From positions 1 to 57,808 of the forward strand of contig JACDNV010000013.1 in assembly GCA_017656425.1 (NCBI GenBank): 57,808 nt of DNA. Reading direction: 5' to 3'. Under the pieces are notes generated by a model. That model saw nothing but the letters and a program-made list of their open reading frames with translations. It was not told the DNA's origin and searched no databases. Below are positions 7,718-15,930 of the stretch, piece by piece (within the stretch, counting starts at the first letter, position 1; each line of letters starts with the position of its first letter). Made by a program: the position numbers and the translations under genes. This stretch comes from Candidatus Neomarinimicrobiota bacterium (GTDB taxonomy: Bacteria; Fidelibacterota; UBA2242; B5-G15).

Positions 7718-7845
7718 TAATAGTCGATAAATTACTCGGCAAAAATCCATTAACCTTTCCGCTTAACCTTAACTATGGCCTGTACCACCATGTACCTGAA
7801 CCTCCCGATATCCCAGCGTATAATTGCACAAATCAATATTACTAA

Positions 7846-8010
7846 ATATGATAGTAATAATTTATGCAATTAGTATGGACAAATTACTTCAACTTATTGA
7901 TTATCTATTTATTTACCTCATCGGTAAGAGACGGAATCCTTTAAACGCATCTATATGAAAGTCAGCCACAAATGTTCTTTTCAGGATAATAAATATTTAA
8001 TGGATTTTGG
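7846..8010. other. Intergenic stretch between transposase stop and tRNA-Phe
   Basis: AT-rich DNA that contains the presumed right end of the IS (near 7881) and then about 130 bp without an open frame or recognised motif. No strong terminator hairpin follows the tRNA on the minus strand. Confidence 0.5.
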
Positions 8011-8083
8011 TGGCGGGGGACGGAATCGAACCGCCGACACAGGGATTTTCAGTCCCCTGCTCTACCGACTGAGCTACCCCGCC
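8011..8083 (-). tRNA. tRNA-Phe (GAA)
   Basis: On the minus strand the sequence folds as a complete tRNA. The acceptor stem is GGCGGGG paired with CCCCGCC, with discriminator A. The D-arm has GCTCAGTCGGTAGAGC, the anticodon loop is ACTGAAAAT with anticodon GAA, and the T-arm is GGCGGTTCGATTCCGTC. The CCA end is not encoded. It lies 130 bp from the IS and divergent from the next gene. The fold and anticodon are seen directly. Confidence 0.95.
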
Positions 8084-8189
8084 TGACCAGCTCATCTTAA
8101 AATAAGCATCGAAATTTATCACAATGAGCAAAAATTTGAAATAAAAATTTTTCAATATTATCTTATCGAACACTTTTTTAAATTTAATT

Positions 8190-9224
8190 GTGTTTAATCA
8201 GCATAAAGATGACAAAGAAAATAGGGAAAAAATTCCGAAAATAAATTTTAAAATTATTGATAAGACAGTAGCTGTAAAGTCCATTAGAAATACGGACTAT
8301 TTATTACCACTATTACAATTAATAATTTTATCTGGTAATATCCTTGGGTACACCAACATAAACTATCTTGGATGCGCACTAACTCTATTTGGAATCTGGA
8401 ACCTAATAAAATTAATCAACAATGATAAAATATTATTCTATAGCTTGCTACCTAAAAAAAGTGTGAAAGTACCTGTAACTATCAAAATAAAAAATGACGA
8501 TGAAAGTATAAATAGGAAAACTTTAGTGTATATATTAAATCATCTGAAAAAATCCGAACTGATCCATAATAAAGCTTCCAAAATATTCCATCAAAAATCC
8601 TTTATTCACATAACCATAAACTTTATACTCGTAGTCTTTATTTTCCTTAAAATTCACTTTAAAAATCAGGATATATATGGCATACTATTGAGTTTTTTCC
8701 TTGTTTACAACGTATTCTCCTTAACAGTATCCCTTGTATATATCAAAAACCTCAGTTACAATGCTGATTCATCATTAAAGAAATTCAAATCAGAGCTGAT
8801 AAGGGAAGCTGAAAACATTGAAAATGGGACAATAAACATCCTGATAATTGAAAATGTAAGCTTGCAACCTTATGAGCTTCTGGATGCTATAATGGAAATT
8901 GATGAAATACGAATTAATAAAAGAGAAACAGTTTTTTTATCTATTCACCAAACTCAATCTGAAAATTTTATACTCATCCCAAATGAAGGTTATCTTTTCA
9001 ATATTAGATATGATAAGCGTATTTTGGATATTTTTAAAAATGAAATAGAATTAATAGGCTCAAGTTATGAAATAATGGATAGGGAAAGATTAACATTCAA
9101 TAACTATTACCTTTTAAAAAAGGGTTATACATGCTTCTCAATTTTCATACCATTTAAAAACTTCGAATCAACTGCCAGAATGATAATTAGTTGCACAAAC
9201 AAAATAAAAAAGACAGTGGAATGA
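8190..9224 (+). CDS. Membrane protein of unknown function
   Basis: Not recognised. A 344-residue protein with hydrophobic segments near residues 37-52, 57-76, 137-155 and 163-185, i.e. two hairpins of membrane helices around a Lys-rich soluble stretch. A cytosolic-looking C-terminal domain of about 150 residues (from about 195) follows, with alternating beta/alpha pattern. The only start near the N-terminus is GTG 8190 with no clear Shine-Dalgarno; there is no early in-frame ATG. Its stop overlaps the next gene as ATGA, so it is probably translationally coupled to the acylase. Role unknown; help with export, anchoring or regulation of the acylase is possible but unsupported. Confidence 0.7.
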   Translation: MFNQHKDDKENREKIPKINFKIIDKTVAVKSIRNTDYLLPLLQLIILSGNILGYTNINYLGCALTLFGIWNLIKLINNDKILFYSLLPKKSVKVPVTIKIKNDDESINRKTLVYILNHLKKSELIHNKASKIFHQKSFIHITINFILVVFIFLKIHFKNQDIYGILLSFFLVYNVFSLTVSLVYIKNLSYNADSSLKKFKSELIREAENIENGTINILIIENVSLQPYELLDAIMEIDEIRINKRETVFLSIHQTQSENFILIPNEGYLFNIRYDKRILDIFKNEIELIGSSYEIMDRERLTFNNYYLLKKGYTCFSIFIPFKNFESTARMIISCTNKIKKTVE

Positions 9225-11629
9225 AGAAGAAAATATTAATAATCTCAGCACTAACTATCTCAATAACAATAATAATTCTGGTTATCTACGCTATTAGCTA
9301 TTTCAATTACAAAGAGTACAATAGTTCTATTGTAGACACTGGTAAATTATACGAACCAGTAGAAGTATTCGTCGATAGCTTTGGCGTCCCGCATATTTTC
9401 GCAAACAATAACCATGACTTGTTCTTCGTTCTCGGTTGGCTACATGCAAAAGATAGACTGTTTCAGATTGACATGAATATTCGTGCTTCACTTGGTAGAT
9501 TATCTGAAGCATTCGGCAAGAAAACATTAGATATTGATAAGTTTTCACGCATCATTGGTTTCTATCGGATTGGTAGAAAAATATATAGGGACCTCGACGA
9601 CGAATCCAGAGCGGTATTAGATGCCTATGTCGATGGTGTAAATACTTTTATAGAACAAGCAGGGGATAACCTGCCCATAGAATTTAAAATCCTTCGATAT
9701 AAACCGATAAAATTACACCCGGAGTTTTGTCTTGCCTATCTAAGAACAATAGGATGGACACTTTCTCCATCATGGAGTATTGAACCATCTTTATTTATTC
9801 TATCAAAATTTTATAGCCGCGATAGAATAGAGGACTTATTAAACTTATACAGTGATAAGTGGCCTATTACAATAACAAACCCTGAAACAGATAAAAAACT
9901 TACAGAGGGCATTAAAAATTTTCTCGAATATTCGGATAATTTCAGGAAAACAATAAAAATAGGAGGCGTAACCTCAGGAAGTAATAACTGGGCAGTCAGC
10001 GGTAAAAAGACCGTTGATGGCTACCCAATCTTATGTAATGATCCTCATTTAGGATATTCTCAACCTTCAATATGGTATGAGGTACATCTGGTTTCTCCAG
10101 ATTTTGATGTTTATGGAGTTTCATTTCCAGGGTTACCCGGTATCGTAATAGGTAGAAATCGCTTCATCGCATGGGGTTTAACAAACATGATGCTCGATGA
10201 TGTAGATTTTTACAGGGAAAAGCTTGGCCCTGATGGGAACTATTATTTACATAACGGGAATTGGCATAGAATTACAACAATAAGAGAAATAATCCCTGTT
10301 AGAGGTAGAAAGAGTGATCAAATTGAAATTAAACTCACTATTCACGGTCCCATAATAAATGATATAAATGAAGCTTTAGAAGAAACAAAAGAAGCTCTAT
10401 CAATCAAATGGACAGGGTTTGATATATCAAACGAAATAAAAGCAATGCTTCAGATAAACAGGGCAAAAAATTTTAAAGAATTTGTAAGCGGAGCATCTCT
10501 TTTTAAAATACCTGGACAGAACGCTGCTTACGCAGATATTTATGGAAATATAGCTCTTGTCCCAATGGGAGGTATTCCCAGAAGAAATCCTGGCAACTAT
10601 ATACTTCCAGTTCCAGGTAATGACCCATATTACGACTGGGATAACTATATTCCCTTTGAAGAGATACCTTATGAATTTAATCCACCATCTAATTTTGTTG
10701 CATCTGCGAATGCAAAAATATTTGATGATAGATTCAAATATTATATATCAGCACATTACGAACCTCCTTACAGACTTATGAGAATAAGGCAGTTTCTTTC
10801 AGATAGCAGAAAGTTCAATATTGATGATATGAAGAAGTTACAGCTTGATGTAAAATCACTCTTTGCACAGGACTTCCTAGATATATTCTTTAGTATGGTT
10901 AAAGAAGAAGACATCAATGAAAATTACCTGCAACCCTATAAAATGTTAAAAAACTGGGATTATCTAGAAAAAACTAACTCTATCGAGGCTACAATATTCA
11001 ATTTTTTTCTCATAAAAATTATTGAGAATATTTATAAGGATGAAATGGATCTTGCAGGCGAGAAAATATTCGATAAGTTTTTATCATATACAAATTTCAG
11101 TATAAGAAATTCATACCTGCTGATAAAAAAGGGCAATTCAAAATGGTTCGATGATATAAATACAAAGGGAAAGATAGAAACAGCTCAGGATATCCTTATA
11201 AAATCATTTGAAGAAGCAGTGGACTGCTTAAGAAACAATTACGGAAAATCCATCGACCAGTGGGCATGGGGAAATATCCACCGGCTAAGATTAACGCATC
11301 CAATCGGTGAAAATTGGTTCCTGAACTGGCTATTTAAACTAAATATTGGCAATTTTCCTGCTCCAGGGTCACAAAATACCGTCAACTGTGGAGCTTATGA
11401 AATACAAAATCCTCAGACAGATAGCATCGGTCCTTCCGTCCGATTCATATTCCCCTTCGATGATGTAGAAACAGTCTACTCTGTAATCCCTGGTGGACAA
11501 AGTGGCAATCCAAAAAGTAACAATTACGCTGACCAGATTGAGTTATATCTTACTGGAAAATATAAGAAGGAAACAATCGATAAATTAACAATAATAAGAA
11601 AATGTAAAAACTCTATGCTTTTCCGATAG
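9221..11629 (+). CDS. Penicillin acylase family Ntn-hydrolase
   Basis: An 802-residue precursor, start chosen at ATG 9221 (MKKKILII), which overlaps the previous stop and directly precedes a hydrophobic export/anchor segment (residues 4-26). The family order is clear: DSFGVPHIFA and LGWLHAKDRLFQID in the alpha part, then GSNNW with the nucleophile Ser at about residue 254 becoming the beta-subunit N-terminus after self-cleavage. NDPHLGYSQPS and FPGLPGIVIGRN follow, and a C-terminal PGGQSGNPKSNNYADQ. Family members hydrolyse amides such as beta-lactam side chains, acyl-homoserine lactones or N-acyl amino acids in the periplasm; the substrate cannot be told here. Confidence 0.9.
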   Translation: MKKKILIISALTISITIIILVIYAISYFNYKEYNSSIVDTGKLYEPVEVFVDSFGVPHIFANNNHDLFFVLGWLHAKDRLFQIDMNIRASLGRLSEAFGKKTLDIDKFSRIIGFYRIGRKIYRDLDDESRAVLDAYVDGVNTFIEQAGDNLPIEFKILRYKPIKLHPEFCLAYLRTIGWTLSPSWSIEPSLFILSKFYSRDRIEDLLNLYSDKWPITITNPETDKKLTEGIKNFLEYSDNFRKTIKIGGVTSGSNNWAVSGKKTVDGYPILCNDPHLGYSQPSIWYEVHLVSPDFDVYGVSFPGLPGIVIGRNRFIAWGLTNMMLDDVDFYREKLGPDGNYYLHNGNWHRITTIREIIPVRGRKSDQIEIKLTIHGPIINDINEALEETKEALSIKWTGFDISNEIKAMLQINRAKNFKEFVSGASLFKIPGQNAAYADIYGNIALVPMGGIPRRNPGNYILPVPGNDPYYDWDNYIPFEEIPYEFNPPSNFVASANAKIFDDRFKYYISAHYEPPYRLMRIRQFLSDSRKFNIDDMKKLQLDVKSLFAQDFLDIFFSMVKEEDINENYLQPYKMLKNWDYLEKTNSIEATIFNFFLIKIIENIYKDEMDLAGEKIFDKFLSYTNFSIRNSYLLIKKGNSKWFDDINTKGKIETAQDILIKSFEEAVDCLRNNYGKSIDQWAWGNIHRLRLTHPIGENWFLNWLFKLNIGNFPAPGSQNTVNCGAYEIQNPQTDSIGPSVRFIFPFDDVETVYSVIPGGQSGNPKSNNYADQIELYLTGKYKKETIDKLTIIRKCKNSMLFR

Positions 11630-11633
11630 ATTT

Positions 11634-12866
11634 TTAGCTTACTTTTGCCTTATATCGCCTTAATACATCAAGCACATAGTCTATATCAGTCATTGTGTGT
11701 TCACAGGATATCTGGAATCTAATTTCTTCATCACCTTTAGGAACCACAGGGTAATTTAACCCGGTTACCAGTATCCCATTCTCAAACAGGAAATTAACGA
11801 GTTCTTTTGTTTTTTCCGTATCTCTTATCATTACAGGAACTATCGGATGATCACTTTCTATTATTTCATAGCCTATCTTTTTCAATCCATTTTCAAATCT
11901 CTTTGTCAACGTCCTTAATCTTTCCAGCAATCTTATCCCCTCATCTGAATCGATTATATCAATAGCTTTTATTGCTGCCGCCGCTTCTGAAGATGTAATT
12001 GGATTCGAATAAATATAAAAAGGTGACTTTTCTCTCAGGTATTCAACCAGCACAGATGATCCAACCAAATACCCTCCATTTACACCAAAGGCTTTGCCAA
12101 GGGTACCAATAAGAATATCTACCTTTGTACCTGTATACTCCTCAGTACCCCTGCCCGTTTTACCAAAAACTCCTACCCCGTGGGAATCATCAACTACCAC
12201 TATAATATTCCCAGAAAATTTGTCATCATACTCAATCGCCAAATTCATTATAACATCTAATGGTGCGTAATCACCACGCATACTGAAAATGCCATCTGTA
12301 ATTACAATAACCCTACTACACTTTCCGAGCGAACTTTTAATATGATTTTCCAGCTCTTCCATATCAAGGTGTTTATAAATCAACTTCTCCCTGGGACGTG
12401 ACAATTTAATTGCGTTGATTATACAATTATGGTTTAGCTCATCACTTATCACAATCGTATCAGAAGTTATTATTGGACTTAATATACCCATAACTGTGGA
12501 ATACGCTGAGCTAAAGATTATACAGTCATCTCTTTTGTGAAATCTGGCAAGTCTTTTTTCAAGTTTTTTATGATGGATGTATGTTCCACTTATAAATCTA
12601 ACAGCACCCGGTCCTACCCCAAAATTTTCGGCTACTTCTTTTTCCTCCTCAATTAGCTCATCCCTTAAGCTCATTCCAAGATACGAGTTTGAATTCATTC
12701 TAATAAATTCTTTTTTATCATTATTCTGTATATAATATCTTGCTCCCTTATCAACATATCCTTTTTTTATACCAACTACAACTTTCTCATCTCTCTTTGC
12801 CCTACCAGAAGATTTTAGTTCATTCAATTCACACTCCAATGCTTTTAAAAACCTATCTAGGGACAT
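11634..12866 (-). CDS. kbl: 2-amino-3-ketobutyrate CoA ligase / alpha-oxoamine synthase
   Basis: A 410-residue PLP enzyme of the alpha-oxoamine synthase family. SNSYLGMSLRDE near residue 54, the cofactor Asp/His in VVDDSHGVGVFGKTGRG (about residue 215), and the Schiff-base Lys in GTLGKAFG (about residue 243) are all present. Next to threonine dehydrogenase, the best role is glycine C-acetyltransferase: 2-amino-3-ketobutyrate plus CoA to glycine and acetyl-CoA. 8-amino-7-oxononanoate synthase and serine palmitoyltransferase share the fold but do not fit the neighbour. The ATG overlaps the upstream gene by 14 bp, with GGAGGGAAG as ribosome site. Confidence 0.88.
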   Translation of the reverse strand: MSLDRFLKALECELNELKSSGRAKRDEKVVVGIKKGYVDKGARYYIQNNDKKEFIRMNSNSYLGMSLRDELIEEEKEVAENFGVGPGAVRFISGTYIHHKKLEKRLARFHKRDDCIIFSSAYSTVMGILSPIITSDTIVISDELNHNCIINAIKLSRPREKLIYKHLDMEELENHIKSSLGKCSRVIVITDGIFSMRGDYAPLDVIMNLAIEYDDKFSGNIIVVVDDSHGVGVFGKTGRGTEEYTGTKVDILIGTLGKAFGVNGGYLVGSSVLVEYLREKSPFYIYSNPITSSEAAAAIKAIDIIDSDEGIRLLERLRTLTKRFENGLKKIGYEIIESDHPIVPVMIRDTEKTKELVNFLFENGILVTGLNYPVVPKGDEEIRFQISCEHTMTDIDYVLDVLRRYKAKVS

Positions 12867-13827
12867 TGCTTCCCTCCATTTTTAATTTCTTGCTAATTTT
12901 CTCGAGCATATCGTCAGTCATAGCGTCAAGATCATAACGAGGTTTCCAGCCCCATTCTTCTCTCGCGGCGGTATCATCAATAGAATCTGGCCATGAATCC
13001 GCTATATTCTGCCTTTGCTTATCTACCTTATACGTAACCTCAAACTCATTAATTTTTCTCTTAATGGAATTAGCTATATCTTCAGGTGTTACACTCATTG
13101 CAGCTATGTTATAGGCATTTCTATTAACTAATTTATCTGAATCTGCCTCCATTAGCTCTATTATCGCTCTTATTGCATCAGGCATATACATCACATCCAA
13201 TCTTGTATTCCTACGTAAATAACAGCGGTATTTACCATCTCTTATGGCAGCATAATACATAAATACACCATAGTCAGTGGTACCACCTCCCGGTAAAGTT
13301 TTATAGGATATTAAACCGGGGAACCTTAAACCCCTCGTATCCACATTGTGTTTGTTAAAATAGTAATCGCACAACAGTTCTCCTGTAAGTTTAGTAATCC
13401 CATATACTGTTATGGGTCGCTGGATCGTAATCTGCGGAGTATTTACTTTTGGAGTGTGAGGACCAAACACACCTATACTGCTGGGGAAAAATACAGCACA
13501 TTTCTTTTCTCTTGCTATCTCAAGTATGTTGTATAATCCATTAATATTTATTTTCCATGCTAATTGTGGATTTTTCTCCGCAACCGCCGATAATATCGCA
13601 GCGAGATGAAAAATGATCTCTACATCGTAATCAAAAACTACCTTTCTGAGTTTAAAAAAATCCAGCACATCAACAGTATTATAATTCATACTACCAATTT
13701 CTGAACATTCAACTTCACTTTTTACATCAACACCAATCACATTATCAATACCATACCTATTGACCAGTGCTTGATATAACTCCGACCCAATTTGACCTAA
13801 CACACCCGTCACCAACAATTTTCCCAT
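12853..13827 (-). CDS. tdh: L-threonine 3-dehydrogenase, epimerase-like (extended SDR)
   Basis: A 324-residue NAD-dependent extended SDR. GVLGQIGSEL is the Rossmann glycine motif (residue 8), FHLAAILSAVAEKNP follows at about residue 73, the catalytic set is SSIGVFGPHTP and YGITKLTGE (YxxxK, about residue 144), and RFPGLIS with GGGTTDYG is typical of the short-chain threonine dehydrogenases known from Flavobacterium and Cupriavidus relatives. It oxidises L-threonine to 2-amino-3-ketobutyrate for the overlapping downstream ligase gene. AGGAGATG precedes the ATG. This is the epimerase-type enzyme, not the zinc-dependent medium-chain form. Confidence 0.9.
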   Translation of the reverse strand: MGKLLVTGVLGQIGSELYQALVNRYGIDNVIGVDVKSEVECSEIGSMNYNTVDVLDFFKLRKVVFDYDVEIIFHLAAILSAVAEKNPQLAWKININGLYNILEIAREKKCAVFFPSSIGVFGPHTPKVNTPQITIQRPITVYGITKLTGELLCDYYFNKHNVDTRGLRFPGLISYKTLPGGGTTDYGVFMYYAAIRDGKYRCYLRRNTRLDVMYMPDAIRAIIELMEADSDKLVNRNAYNIAAMSVTPEDIANSIKRKINEFEVTYKVDKQRQNIADSWPDSIDDTAAREEWGWKPRYDLDAMTDDMLEKISKKLKMEGSNVPR

Positions 13828-14026
13828 TTCACATCTCCTTACAATAAATATAAAAATTTCATATATAAAATAATCGGCATTAAAAGTAAATAATTTTAAT
13901 AATAATAGGCAAATAATTAAATTATTACTAACACATAAATCAGTGGAAATTGAACTAGCATAAAATCTTACTATTGAAATTTCTTTAAAAAATGTTATAT
14001 TTTGCTAAGAACGTATGAGGTATTAG
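13828..14026. promoter_or_regulatory. Divergent intergenic region with promoter for the PorD-like gene
   Basis: An AT-rich divergent spacer. For the plus strand, TTGAAA (13974-13979) and TATATT (13996-14001) are separated by 16 bp and lie about 25 bp before ATG 14027, a good sigma-70-like match. Boxes for the threonine operon on the other strand are not distinctive. Confidence 0.45.
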
Positions 14027-14866
14027 ATGAAAATCATTAAATCTGTCTTAGCAATGCCATTTTTAACATTATTACTTTTCGCTCAATTTGTGGATGTACA
14101 GGTAGAGATAACTTCAGACAAATTACCTGAGCGAGAAAGAGCGGATCTTTTAGTCTTAGAACAGCAGCTTCCCTCTTACTTTGAAGACTACGACTGGATC
14201 GAAAACAACTTTGGTATAGAGATCCCTTTGAGGATTAAAATTTATCCACAATCGGTTAACAATAGCGGATTCCAGAGATCTTTTTCAGGACAGTTCTACA
14301 TTTACAATGAATATGGTGATACAAGATTTCTGGAAAAGAATTTCTTTTTCGTCTACAACACAAATCAACCATTAATACATTTAGAAATGACTGATCCACT
14401 AACAAGTCCCTTTGACTTTTATGCATATCTATTTATAGCCTGTGAAATGGATACATACGATCCGCTGGGCGGTAATCCATACTTTGAAAAAGCCCGGGAA
14501 ATTGCATCACGAGCATTAATCTCAGAGTGGCCTCAAGGATGGCAAGATAGAATCAAAAGACTGGATGAGGTAAGGAATTTAAGAGACTACAGGATGTTTA
14601 AATATTATTACTGGCAAATTGTGGATCTTATCGACCAGGGCGAAGTTGAACAAGTTCCCGAGATAATAAATAAATGCCTATCTTCTCTAAAAAAAGTTTT
14701 TGAAGTTAATGAACGAGAAATATATACCCACAGGTTTCTTGATGCACACGCAAGAGAATTTATTACCTTTCTAAAAAAATATGGAAATGAACAGCAGATA
14801 AAAACACTCTTAGAACTTGACCCTGATAACAAAGAAATTTATAATGCTATATTAGAGGGGAAATAA
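14027..14866 (+). CDS. DUF4835 / PorD-like exported protein
   Basis: A 279-residue exported protein with signal peptide MKIIKSVLAMPFLTLLLFAQ. The body follows the DUF4835 pattern: VQVEITSDKLPERERADLL, then NYFDYDWIEN-like text (here EDYDWIENNFGIEIPLRIKI), the LIACEMDTYDPLGG motif (about residue 145) and a helical C-terminal half ending in DPDNKEIYNAI. Related Bacteroidota proteins are annotated as PorD, a type IX secretion component. A T9SS-like sorting domain at 56296-57495 gives weak support for that system in this genome. Family assignment is good; function is inferred. Confidence 0.75.
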   Translation: MKIIKSVLAMPFLTLLLFAQFVDVQVEITSDKLPERERADLLVLEQQLPSYFEDYDWIENNFGIEIPLRIKIYPQSVNNSGFQRSFSGQFYIYNEYGDTRFLEKNFFFVYNTNQPLIHLEMTDPLTSPFDFYAYLFIACEMDTYDPLGGNPYFEKAREIASRALISEWPQGWQDRIKRLDEVRNLRDYRMFKYYYWQIVDLIDQGEVEQVPEIINKCLSSLKKVFEVNEREIYTHRFLDAHAREFITFLKKYGNEQQIKTLLELDPDNKEIYNAILEGK

Positions 14867-14874
14867 AGGTTAGT

Positions 14875-15912
14875 CTATAATAACTGAGAATATTTCTTTT
14901 TACCCAGTAGATAATACATAATAGAAACAGGGAATTTTAACATTCTCTTCATTACAACTCTGTCTTTCACCTGCCTTATAAGTCGCACCCTTTTCCTGCC
15001 TTTAGTAATGCTTAATGGATGTGTTATAATCCAAAAGTGTGCATTAATTATTGCTATAAATCTTTTTATATCCAAAGAAAAGATGGAAAAGACCAGCGAT
15101 AAAAAATCAAGAAATAATCTTATTGGATACAGATAAATAATAGTAAAAAATCCATAATTTAAAATAATTGTTAAAAGGCTATTGCGATGATTCAGGTATT
15201 TTTTTAGATAAGTTTCTTTATCAAGAGTATAACCAGACCTATGATAAATGACAGCTTCTGGAACAATTCGTATCTCATATCCCATCAGATGCATTCTCCA
15301 TTGCAGGTCAATCTCTTCCATATGAGCAAAAAAGGTTTCATTAAAATATCCGGCTTTTTCTATAACTTCTTTTCTAGCTAACATACAGGTGCCGGATGCC
15401 CAGAATATACTATCATGTAAATCATCATATTGGCCATAATCATACTCAATAGATTCAAATAGTCTGCCTCTTGCGAAAGGGAAACCAAAGATGTCAATTT
15501 CTCCACCACATGCACCGGAATAATCAAATTTTTCTTTTTCATAGAATGATAGAATTTTCGGTTGAACAGCTGCTACCTCTCTGTTCTTTTCAATTACTGT
15601 TAGCATTTTTTCTATAAATCCCGATTCATGTATAGTGTCATTATTTAAAATGAGTATATAATCAGCACACGCTTCCATTATACCGGCGTTACATCCTCCC
15701 GCAAATCCTCTATTTTCATTTAGTCTTACAATTTTAACAAACGGGAATTTATCTTTTATGAATTCTATACTGCCATCTGAAGAAGCATTATCAACAACAA
15801 TTATTTCTAGAGGAGCTTTTGTTGACTTAATGAGTGAGTTTATACAATCGAAAATTATCTCTTTACCATTATGATGAGGAATTACAACGGATACTTTTAC
15901 ATTATTATTCAA
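14875..15912 (-). CDS. Glycosyltransferase family 2
   Basis: A 345-residue GT-A glycosyltransferase. VSVVIPHHNGKEII opens the nucleotide-binding fold; VVDNASSDGS and ILNNDT (DxD equivalent, about residue 90) bind the sugar nucleotide, and GTCMLARKEV with FAHMEEIDLQWR (about residue 190) is the acceptor/catalytic region. A hydrophobic helix follows near residues 250-285, so it is probably membrane-associated. It resembles rhamnosyl- or other cell-surface polysaccharide transferases. It is 18 bp downstream of the DUF2723 gene and co-oriented, suggesting a shared role in surface glycan or protein glycosylation; sugar and acceptor are unknown. Confidence 0.85.
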   Translation of the reverse strand: MNNNVKVSVVIPHHNGKEIIFDCINSLIKSTKAPLEIIVVDNASSDGSIEFIKDKFPFVKIVRLNENRGFAGGCNAGIMEACADYILILNNDTIHESGFIEKMLTVIEKNREVAAVQPKILSFYEKEKFDYSGACGGEIDIFGFPFARGRLFESIEYDYGQYDDLHDSIFWASGTCMLARKEVIEKAGYFNETFFAHMEEIDLQWRMHLMGYEIRIVPEAVIYHRSGYTLDKETYLKKYLNHRNSLLTIILNYGFFTIIYLYPIRLFLDFLSLVFSIFSLDIKRFIAIINAHFWIITHPLSITKGRKRVRLIRQVKDRVVMKRMLKFPVSIMYYLLGKKKYSQLL

Positions 15913-15930
15913 TTTACCCTTTTTGTATAA

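Larger units (their letters stand above)
6661..7845 (+). pseudogene. IS481-family transposase, interrupted by six 22-bp units
   Basis: As written, the gene is split into short frames (6738-7055, 7039-7320, 7271-7486 and remnants). Removing exactly 22 bp at each of six sites joins everything into one frame from ATG 6661 to TAA 7843-7845: 1053 nt, 350 residues, no internal stop. The joined product has an N-terminal helix-turn-helix (SYRKTACEFGVN, VLKWLKRY), TGLGARRLKKEF, then the DDE integrase core: MDVKYLDD (first Asp), VDNGSEFSG (second Asp) and DIESSHRLIEDEFY (Glu). The junction codons are TAT, AAA, ACA, CTA, CCA and CTA. About 40 residues usual between the HTH region and the first Asp seem absent. 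GTG 6619 and 6601 are alternative in-frame starts. It is labelled a pseudogene because unprocessed translation would fail; if the units are removed or bypassed, it may be functional. Confidence 0.8.
6504..7881 (+). mobile_element. IS481-like insertion sequence carrying six 22-bp double-hairpin units
   Basis: The element holds one IS481-type transposase gene broken by six 22-bp insertions. Proposed ends are TGTCAATG at 6504 and a right end whose reverse complement reads TGTCCATA at 7881. They share the TGTC start and roughly half of the next bases, so these are imperfect inverted repeats; no target-site duplication is evident and the boundaries are approximate. A TATAAT box lies at 6552-6557 and a small stem (TAGCC/GGCTA, 6595-6612) precedes the gene, as in many IS leaders. 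The element lies between the uronate operon and tRNA-Phe. Confidence 0.6.

Noticed and set aside
7807-7822. A seventh unit starting TCCCGATATCCC
   Set aside because: It shares only the first seven bases, forms neither hairpin, and lies in the intact coding frame (PEPPDIPAYN); removing it would break the frame.
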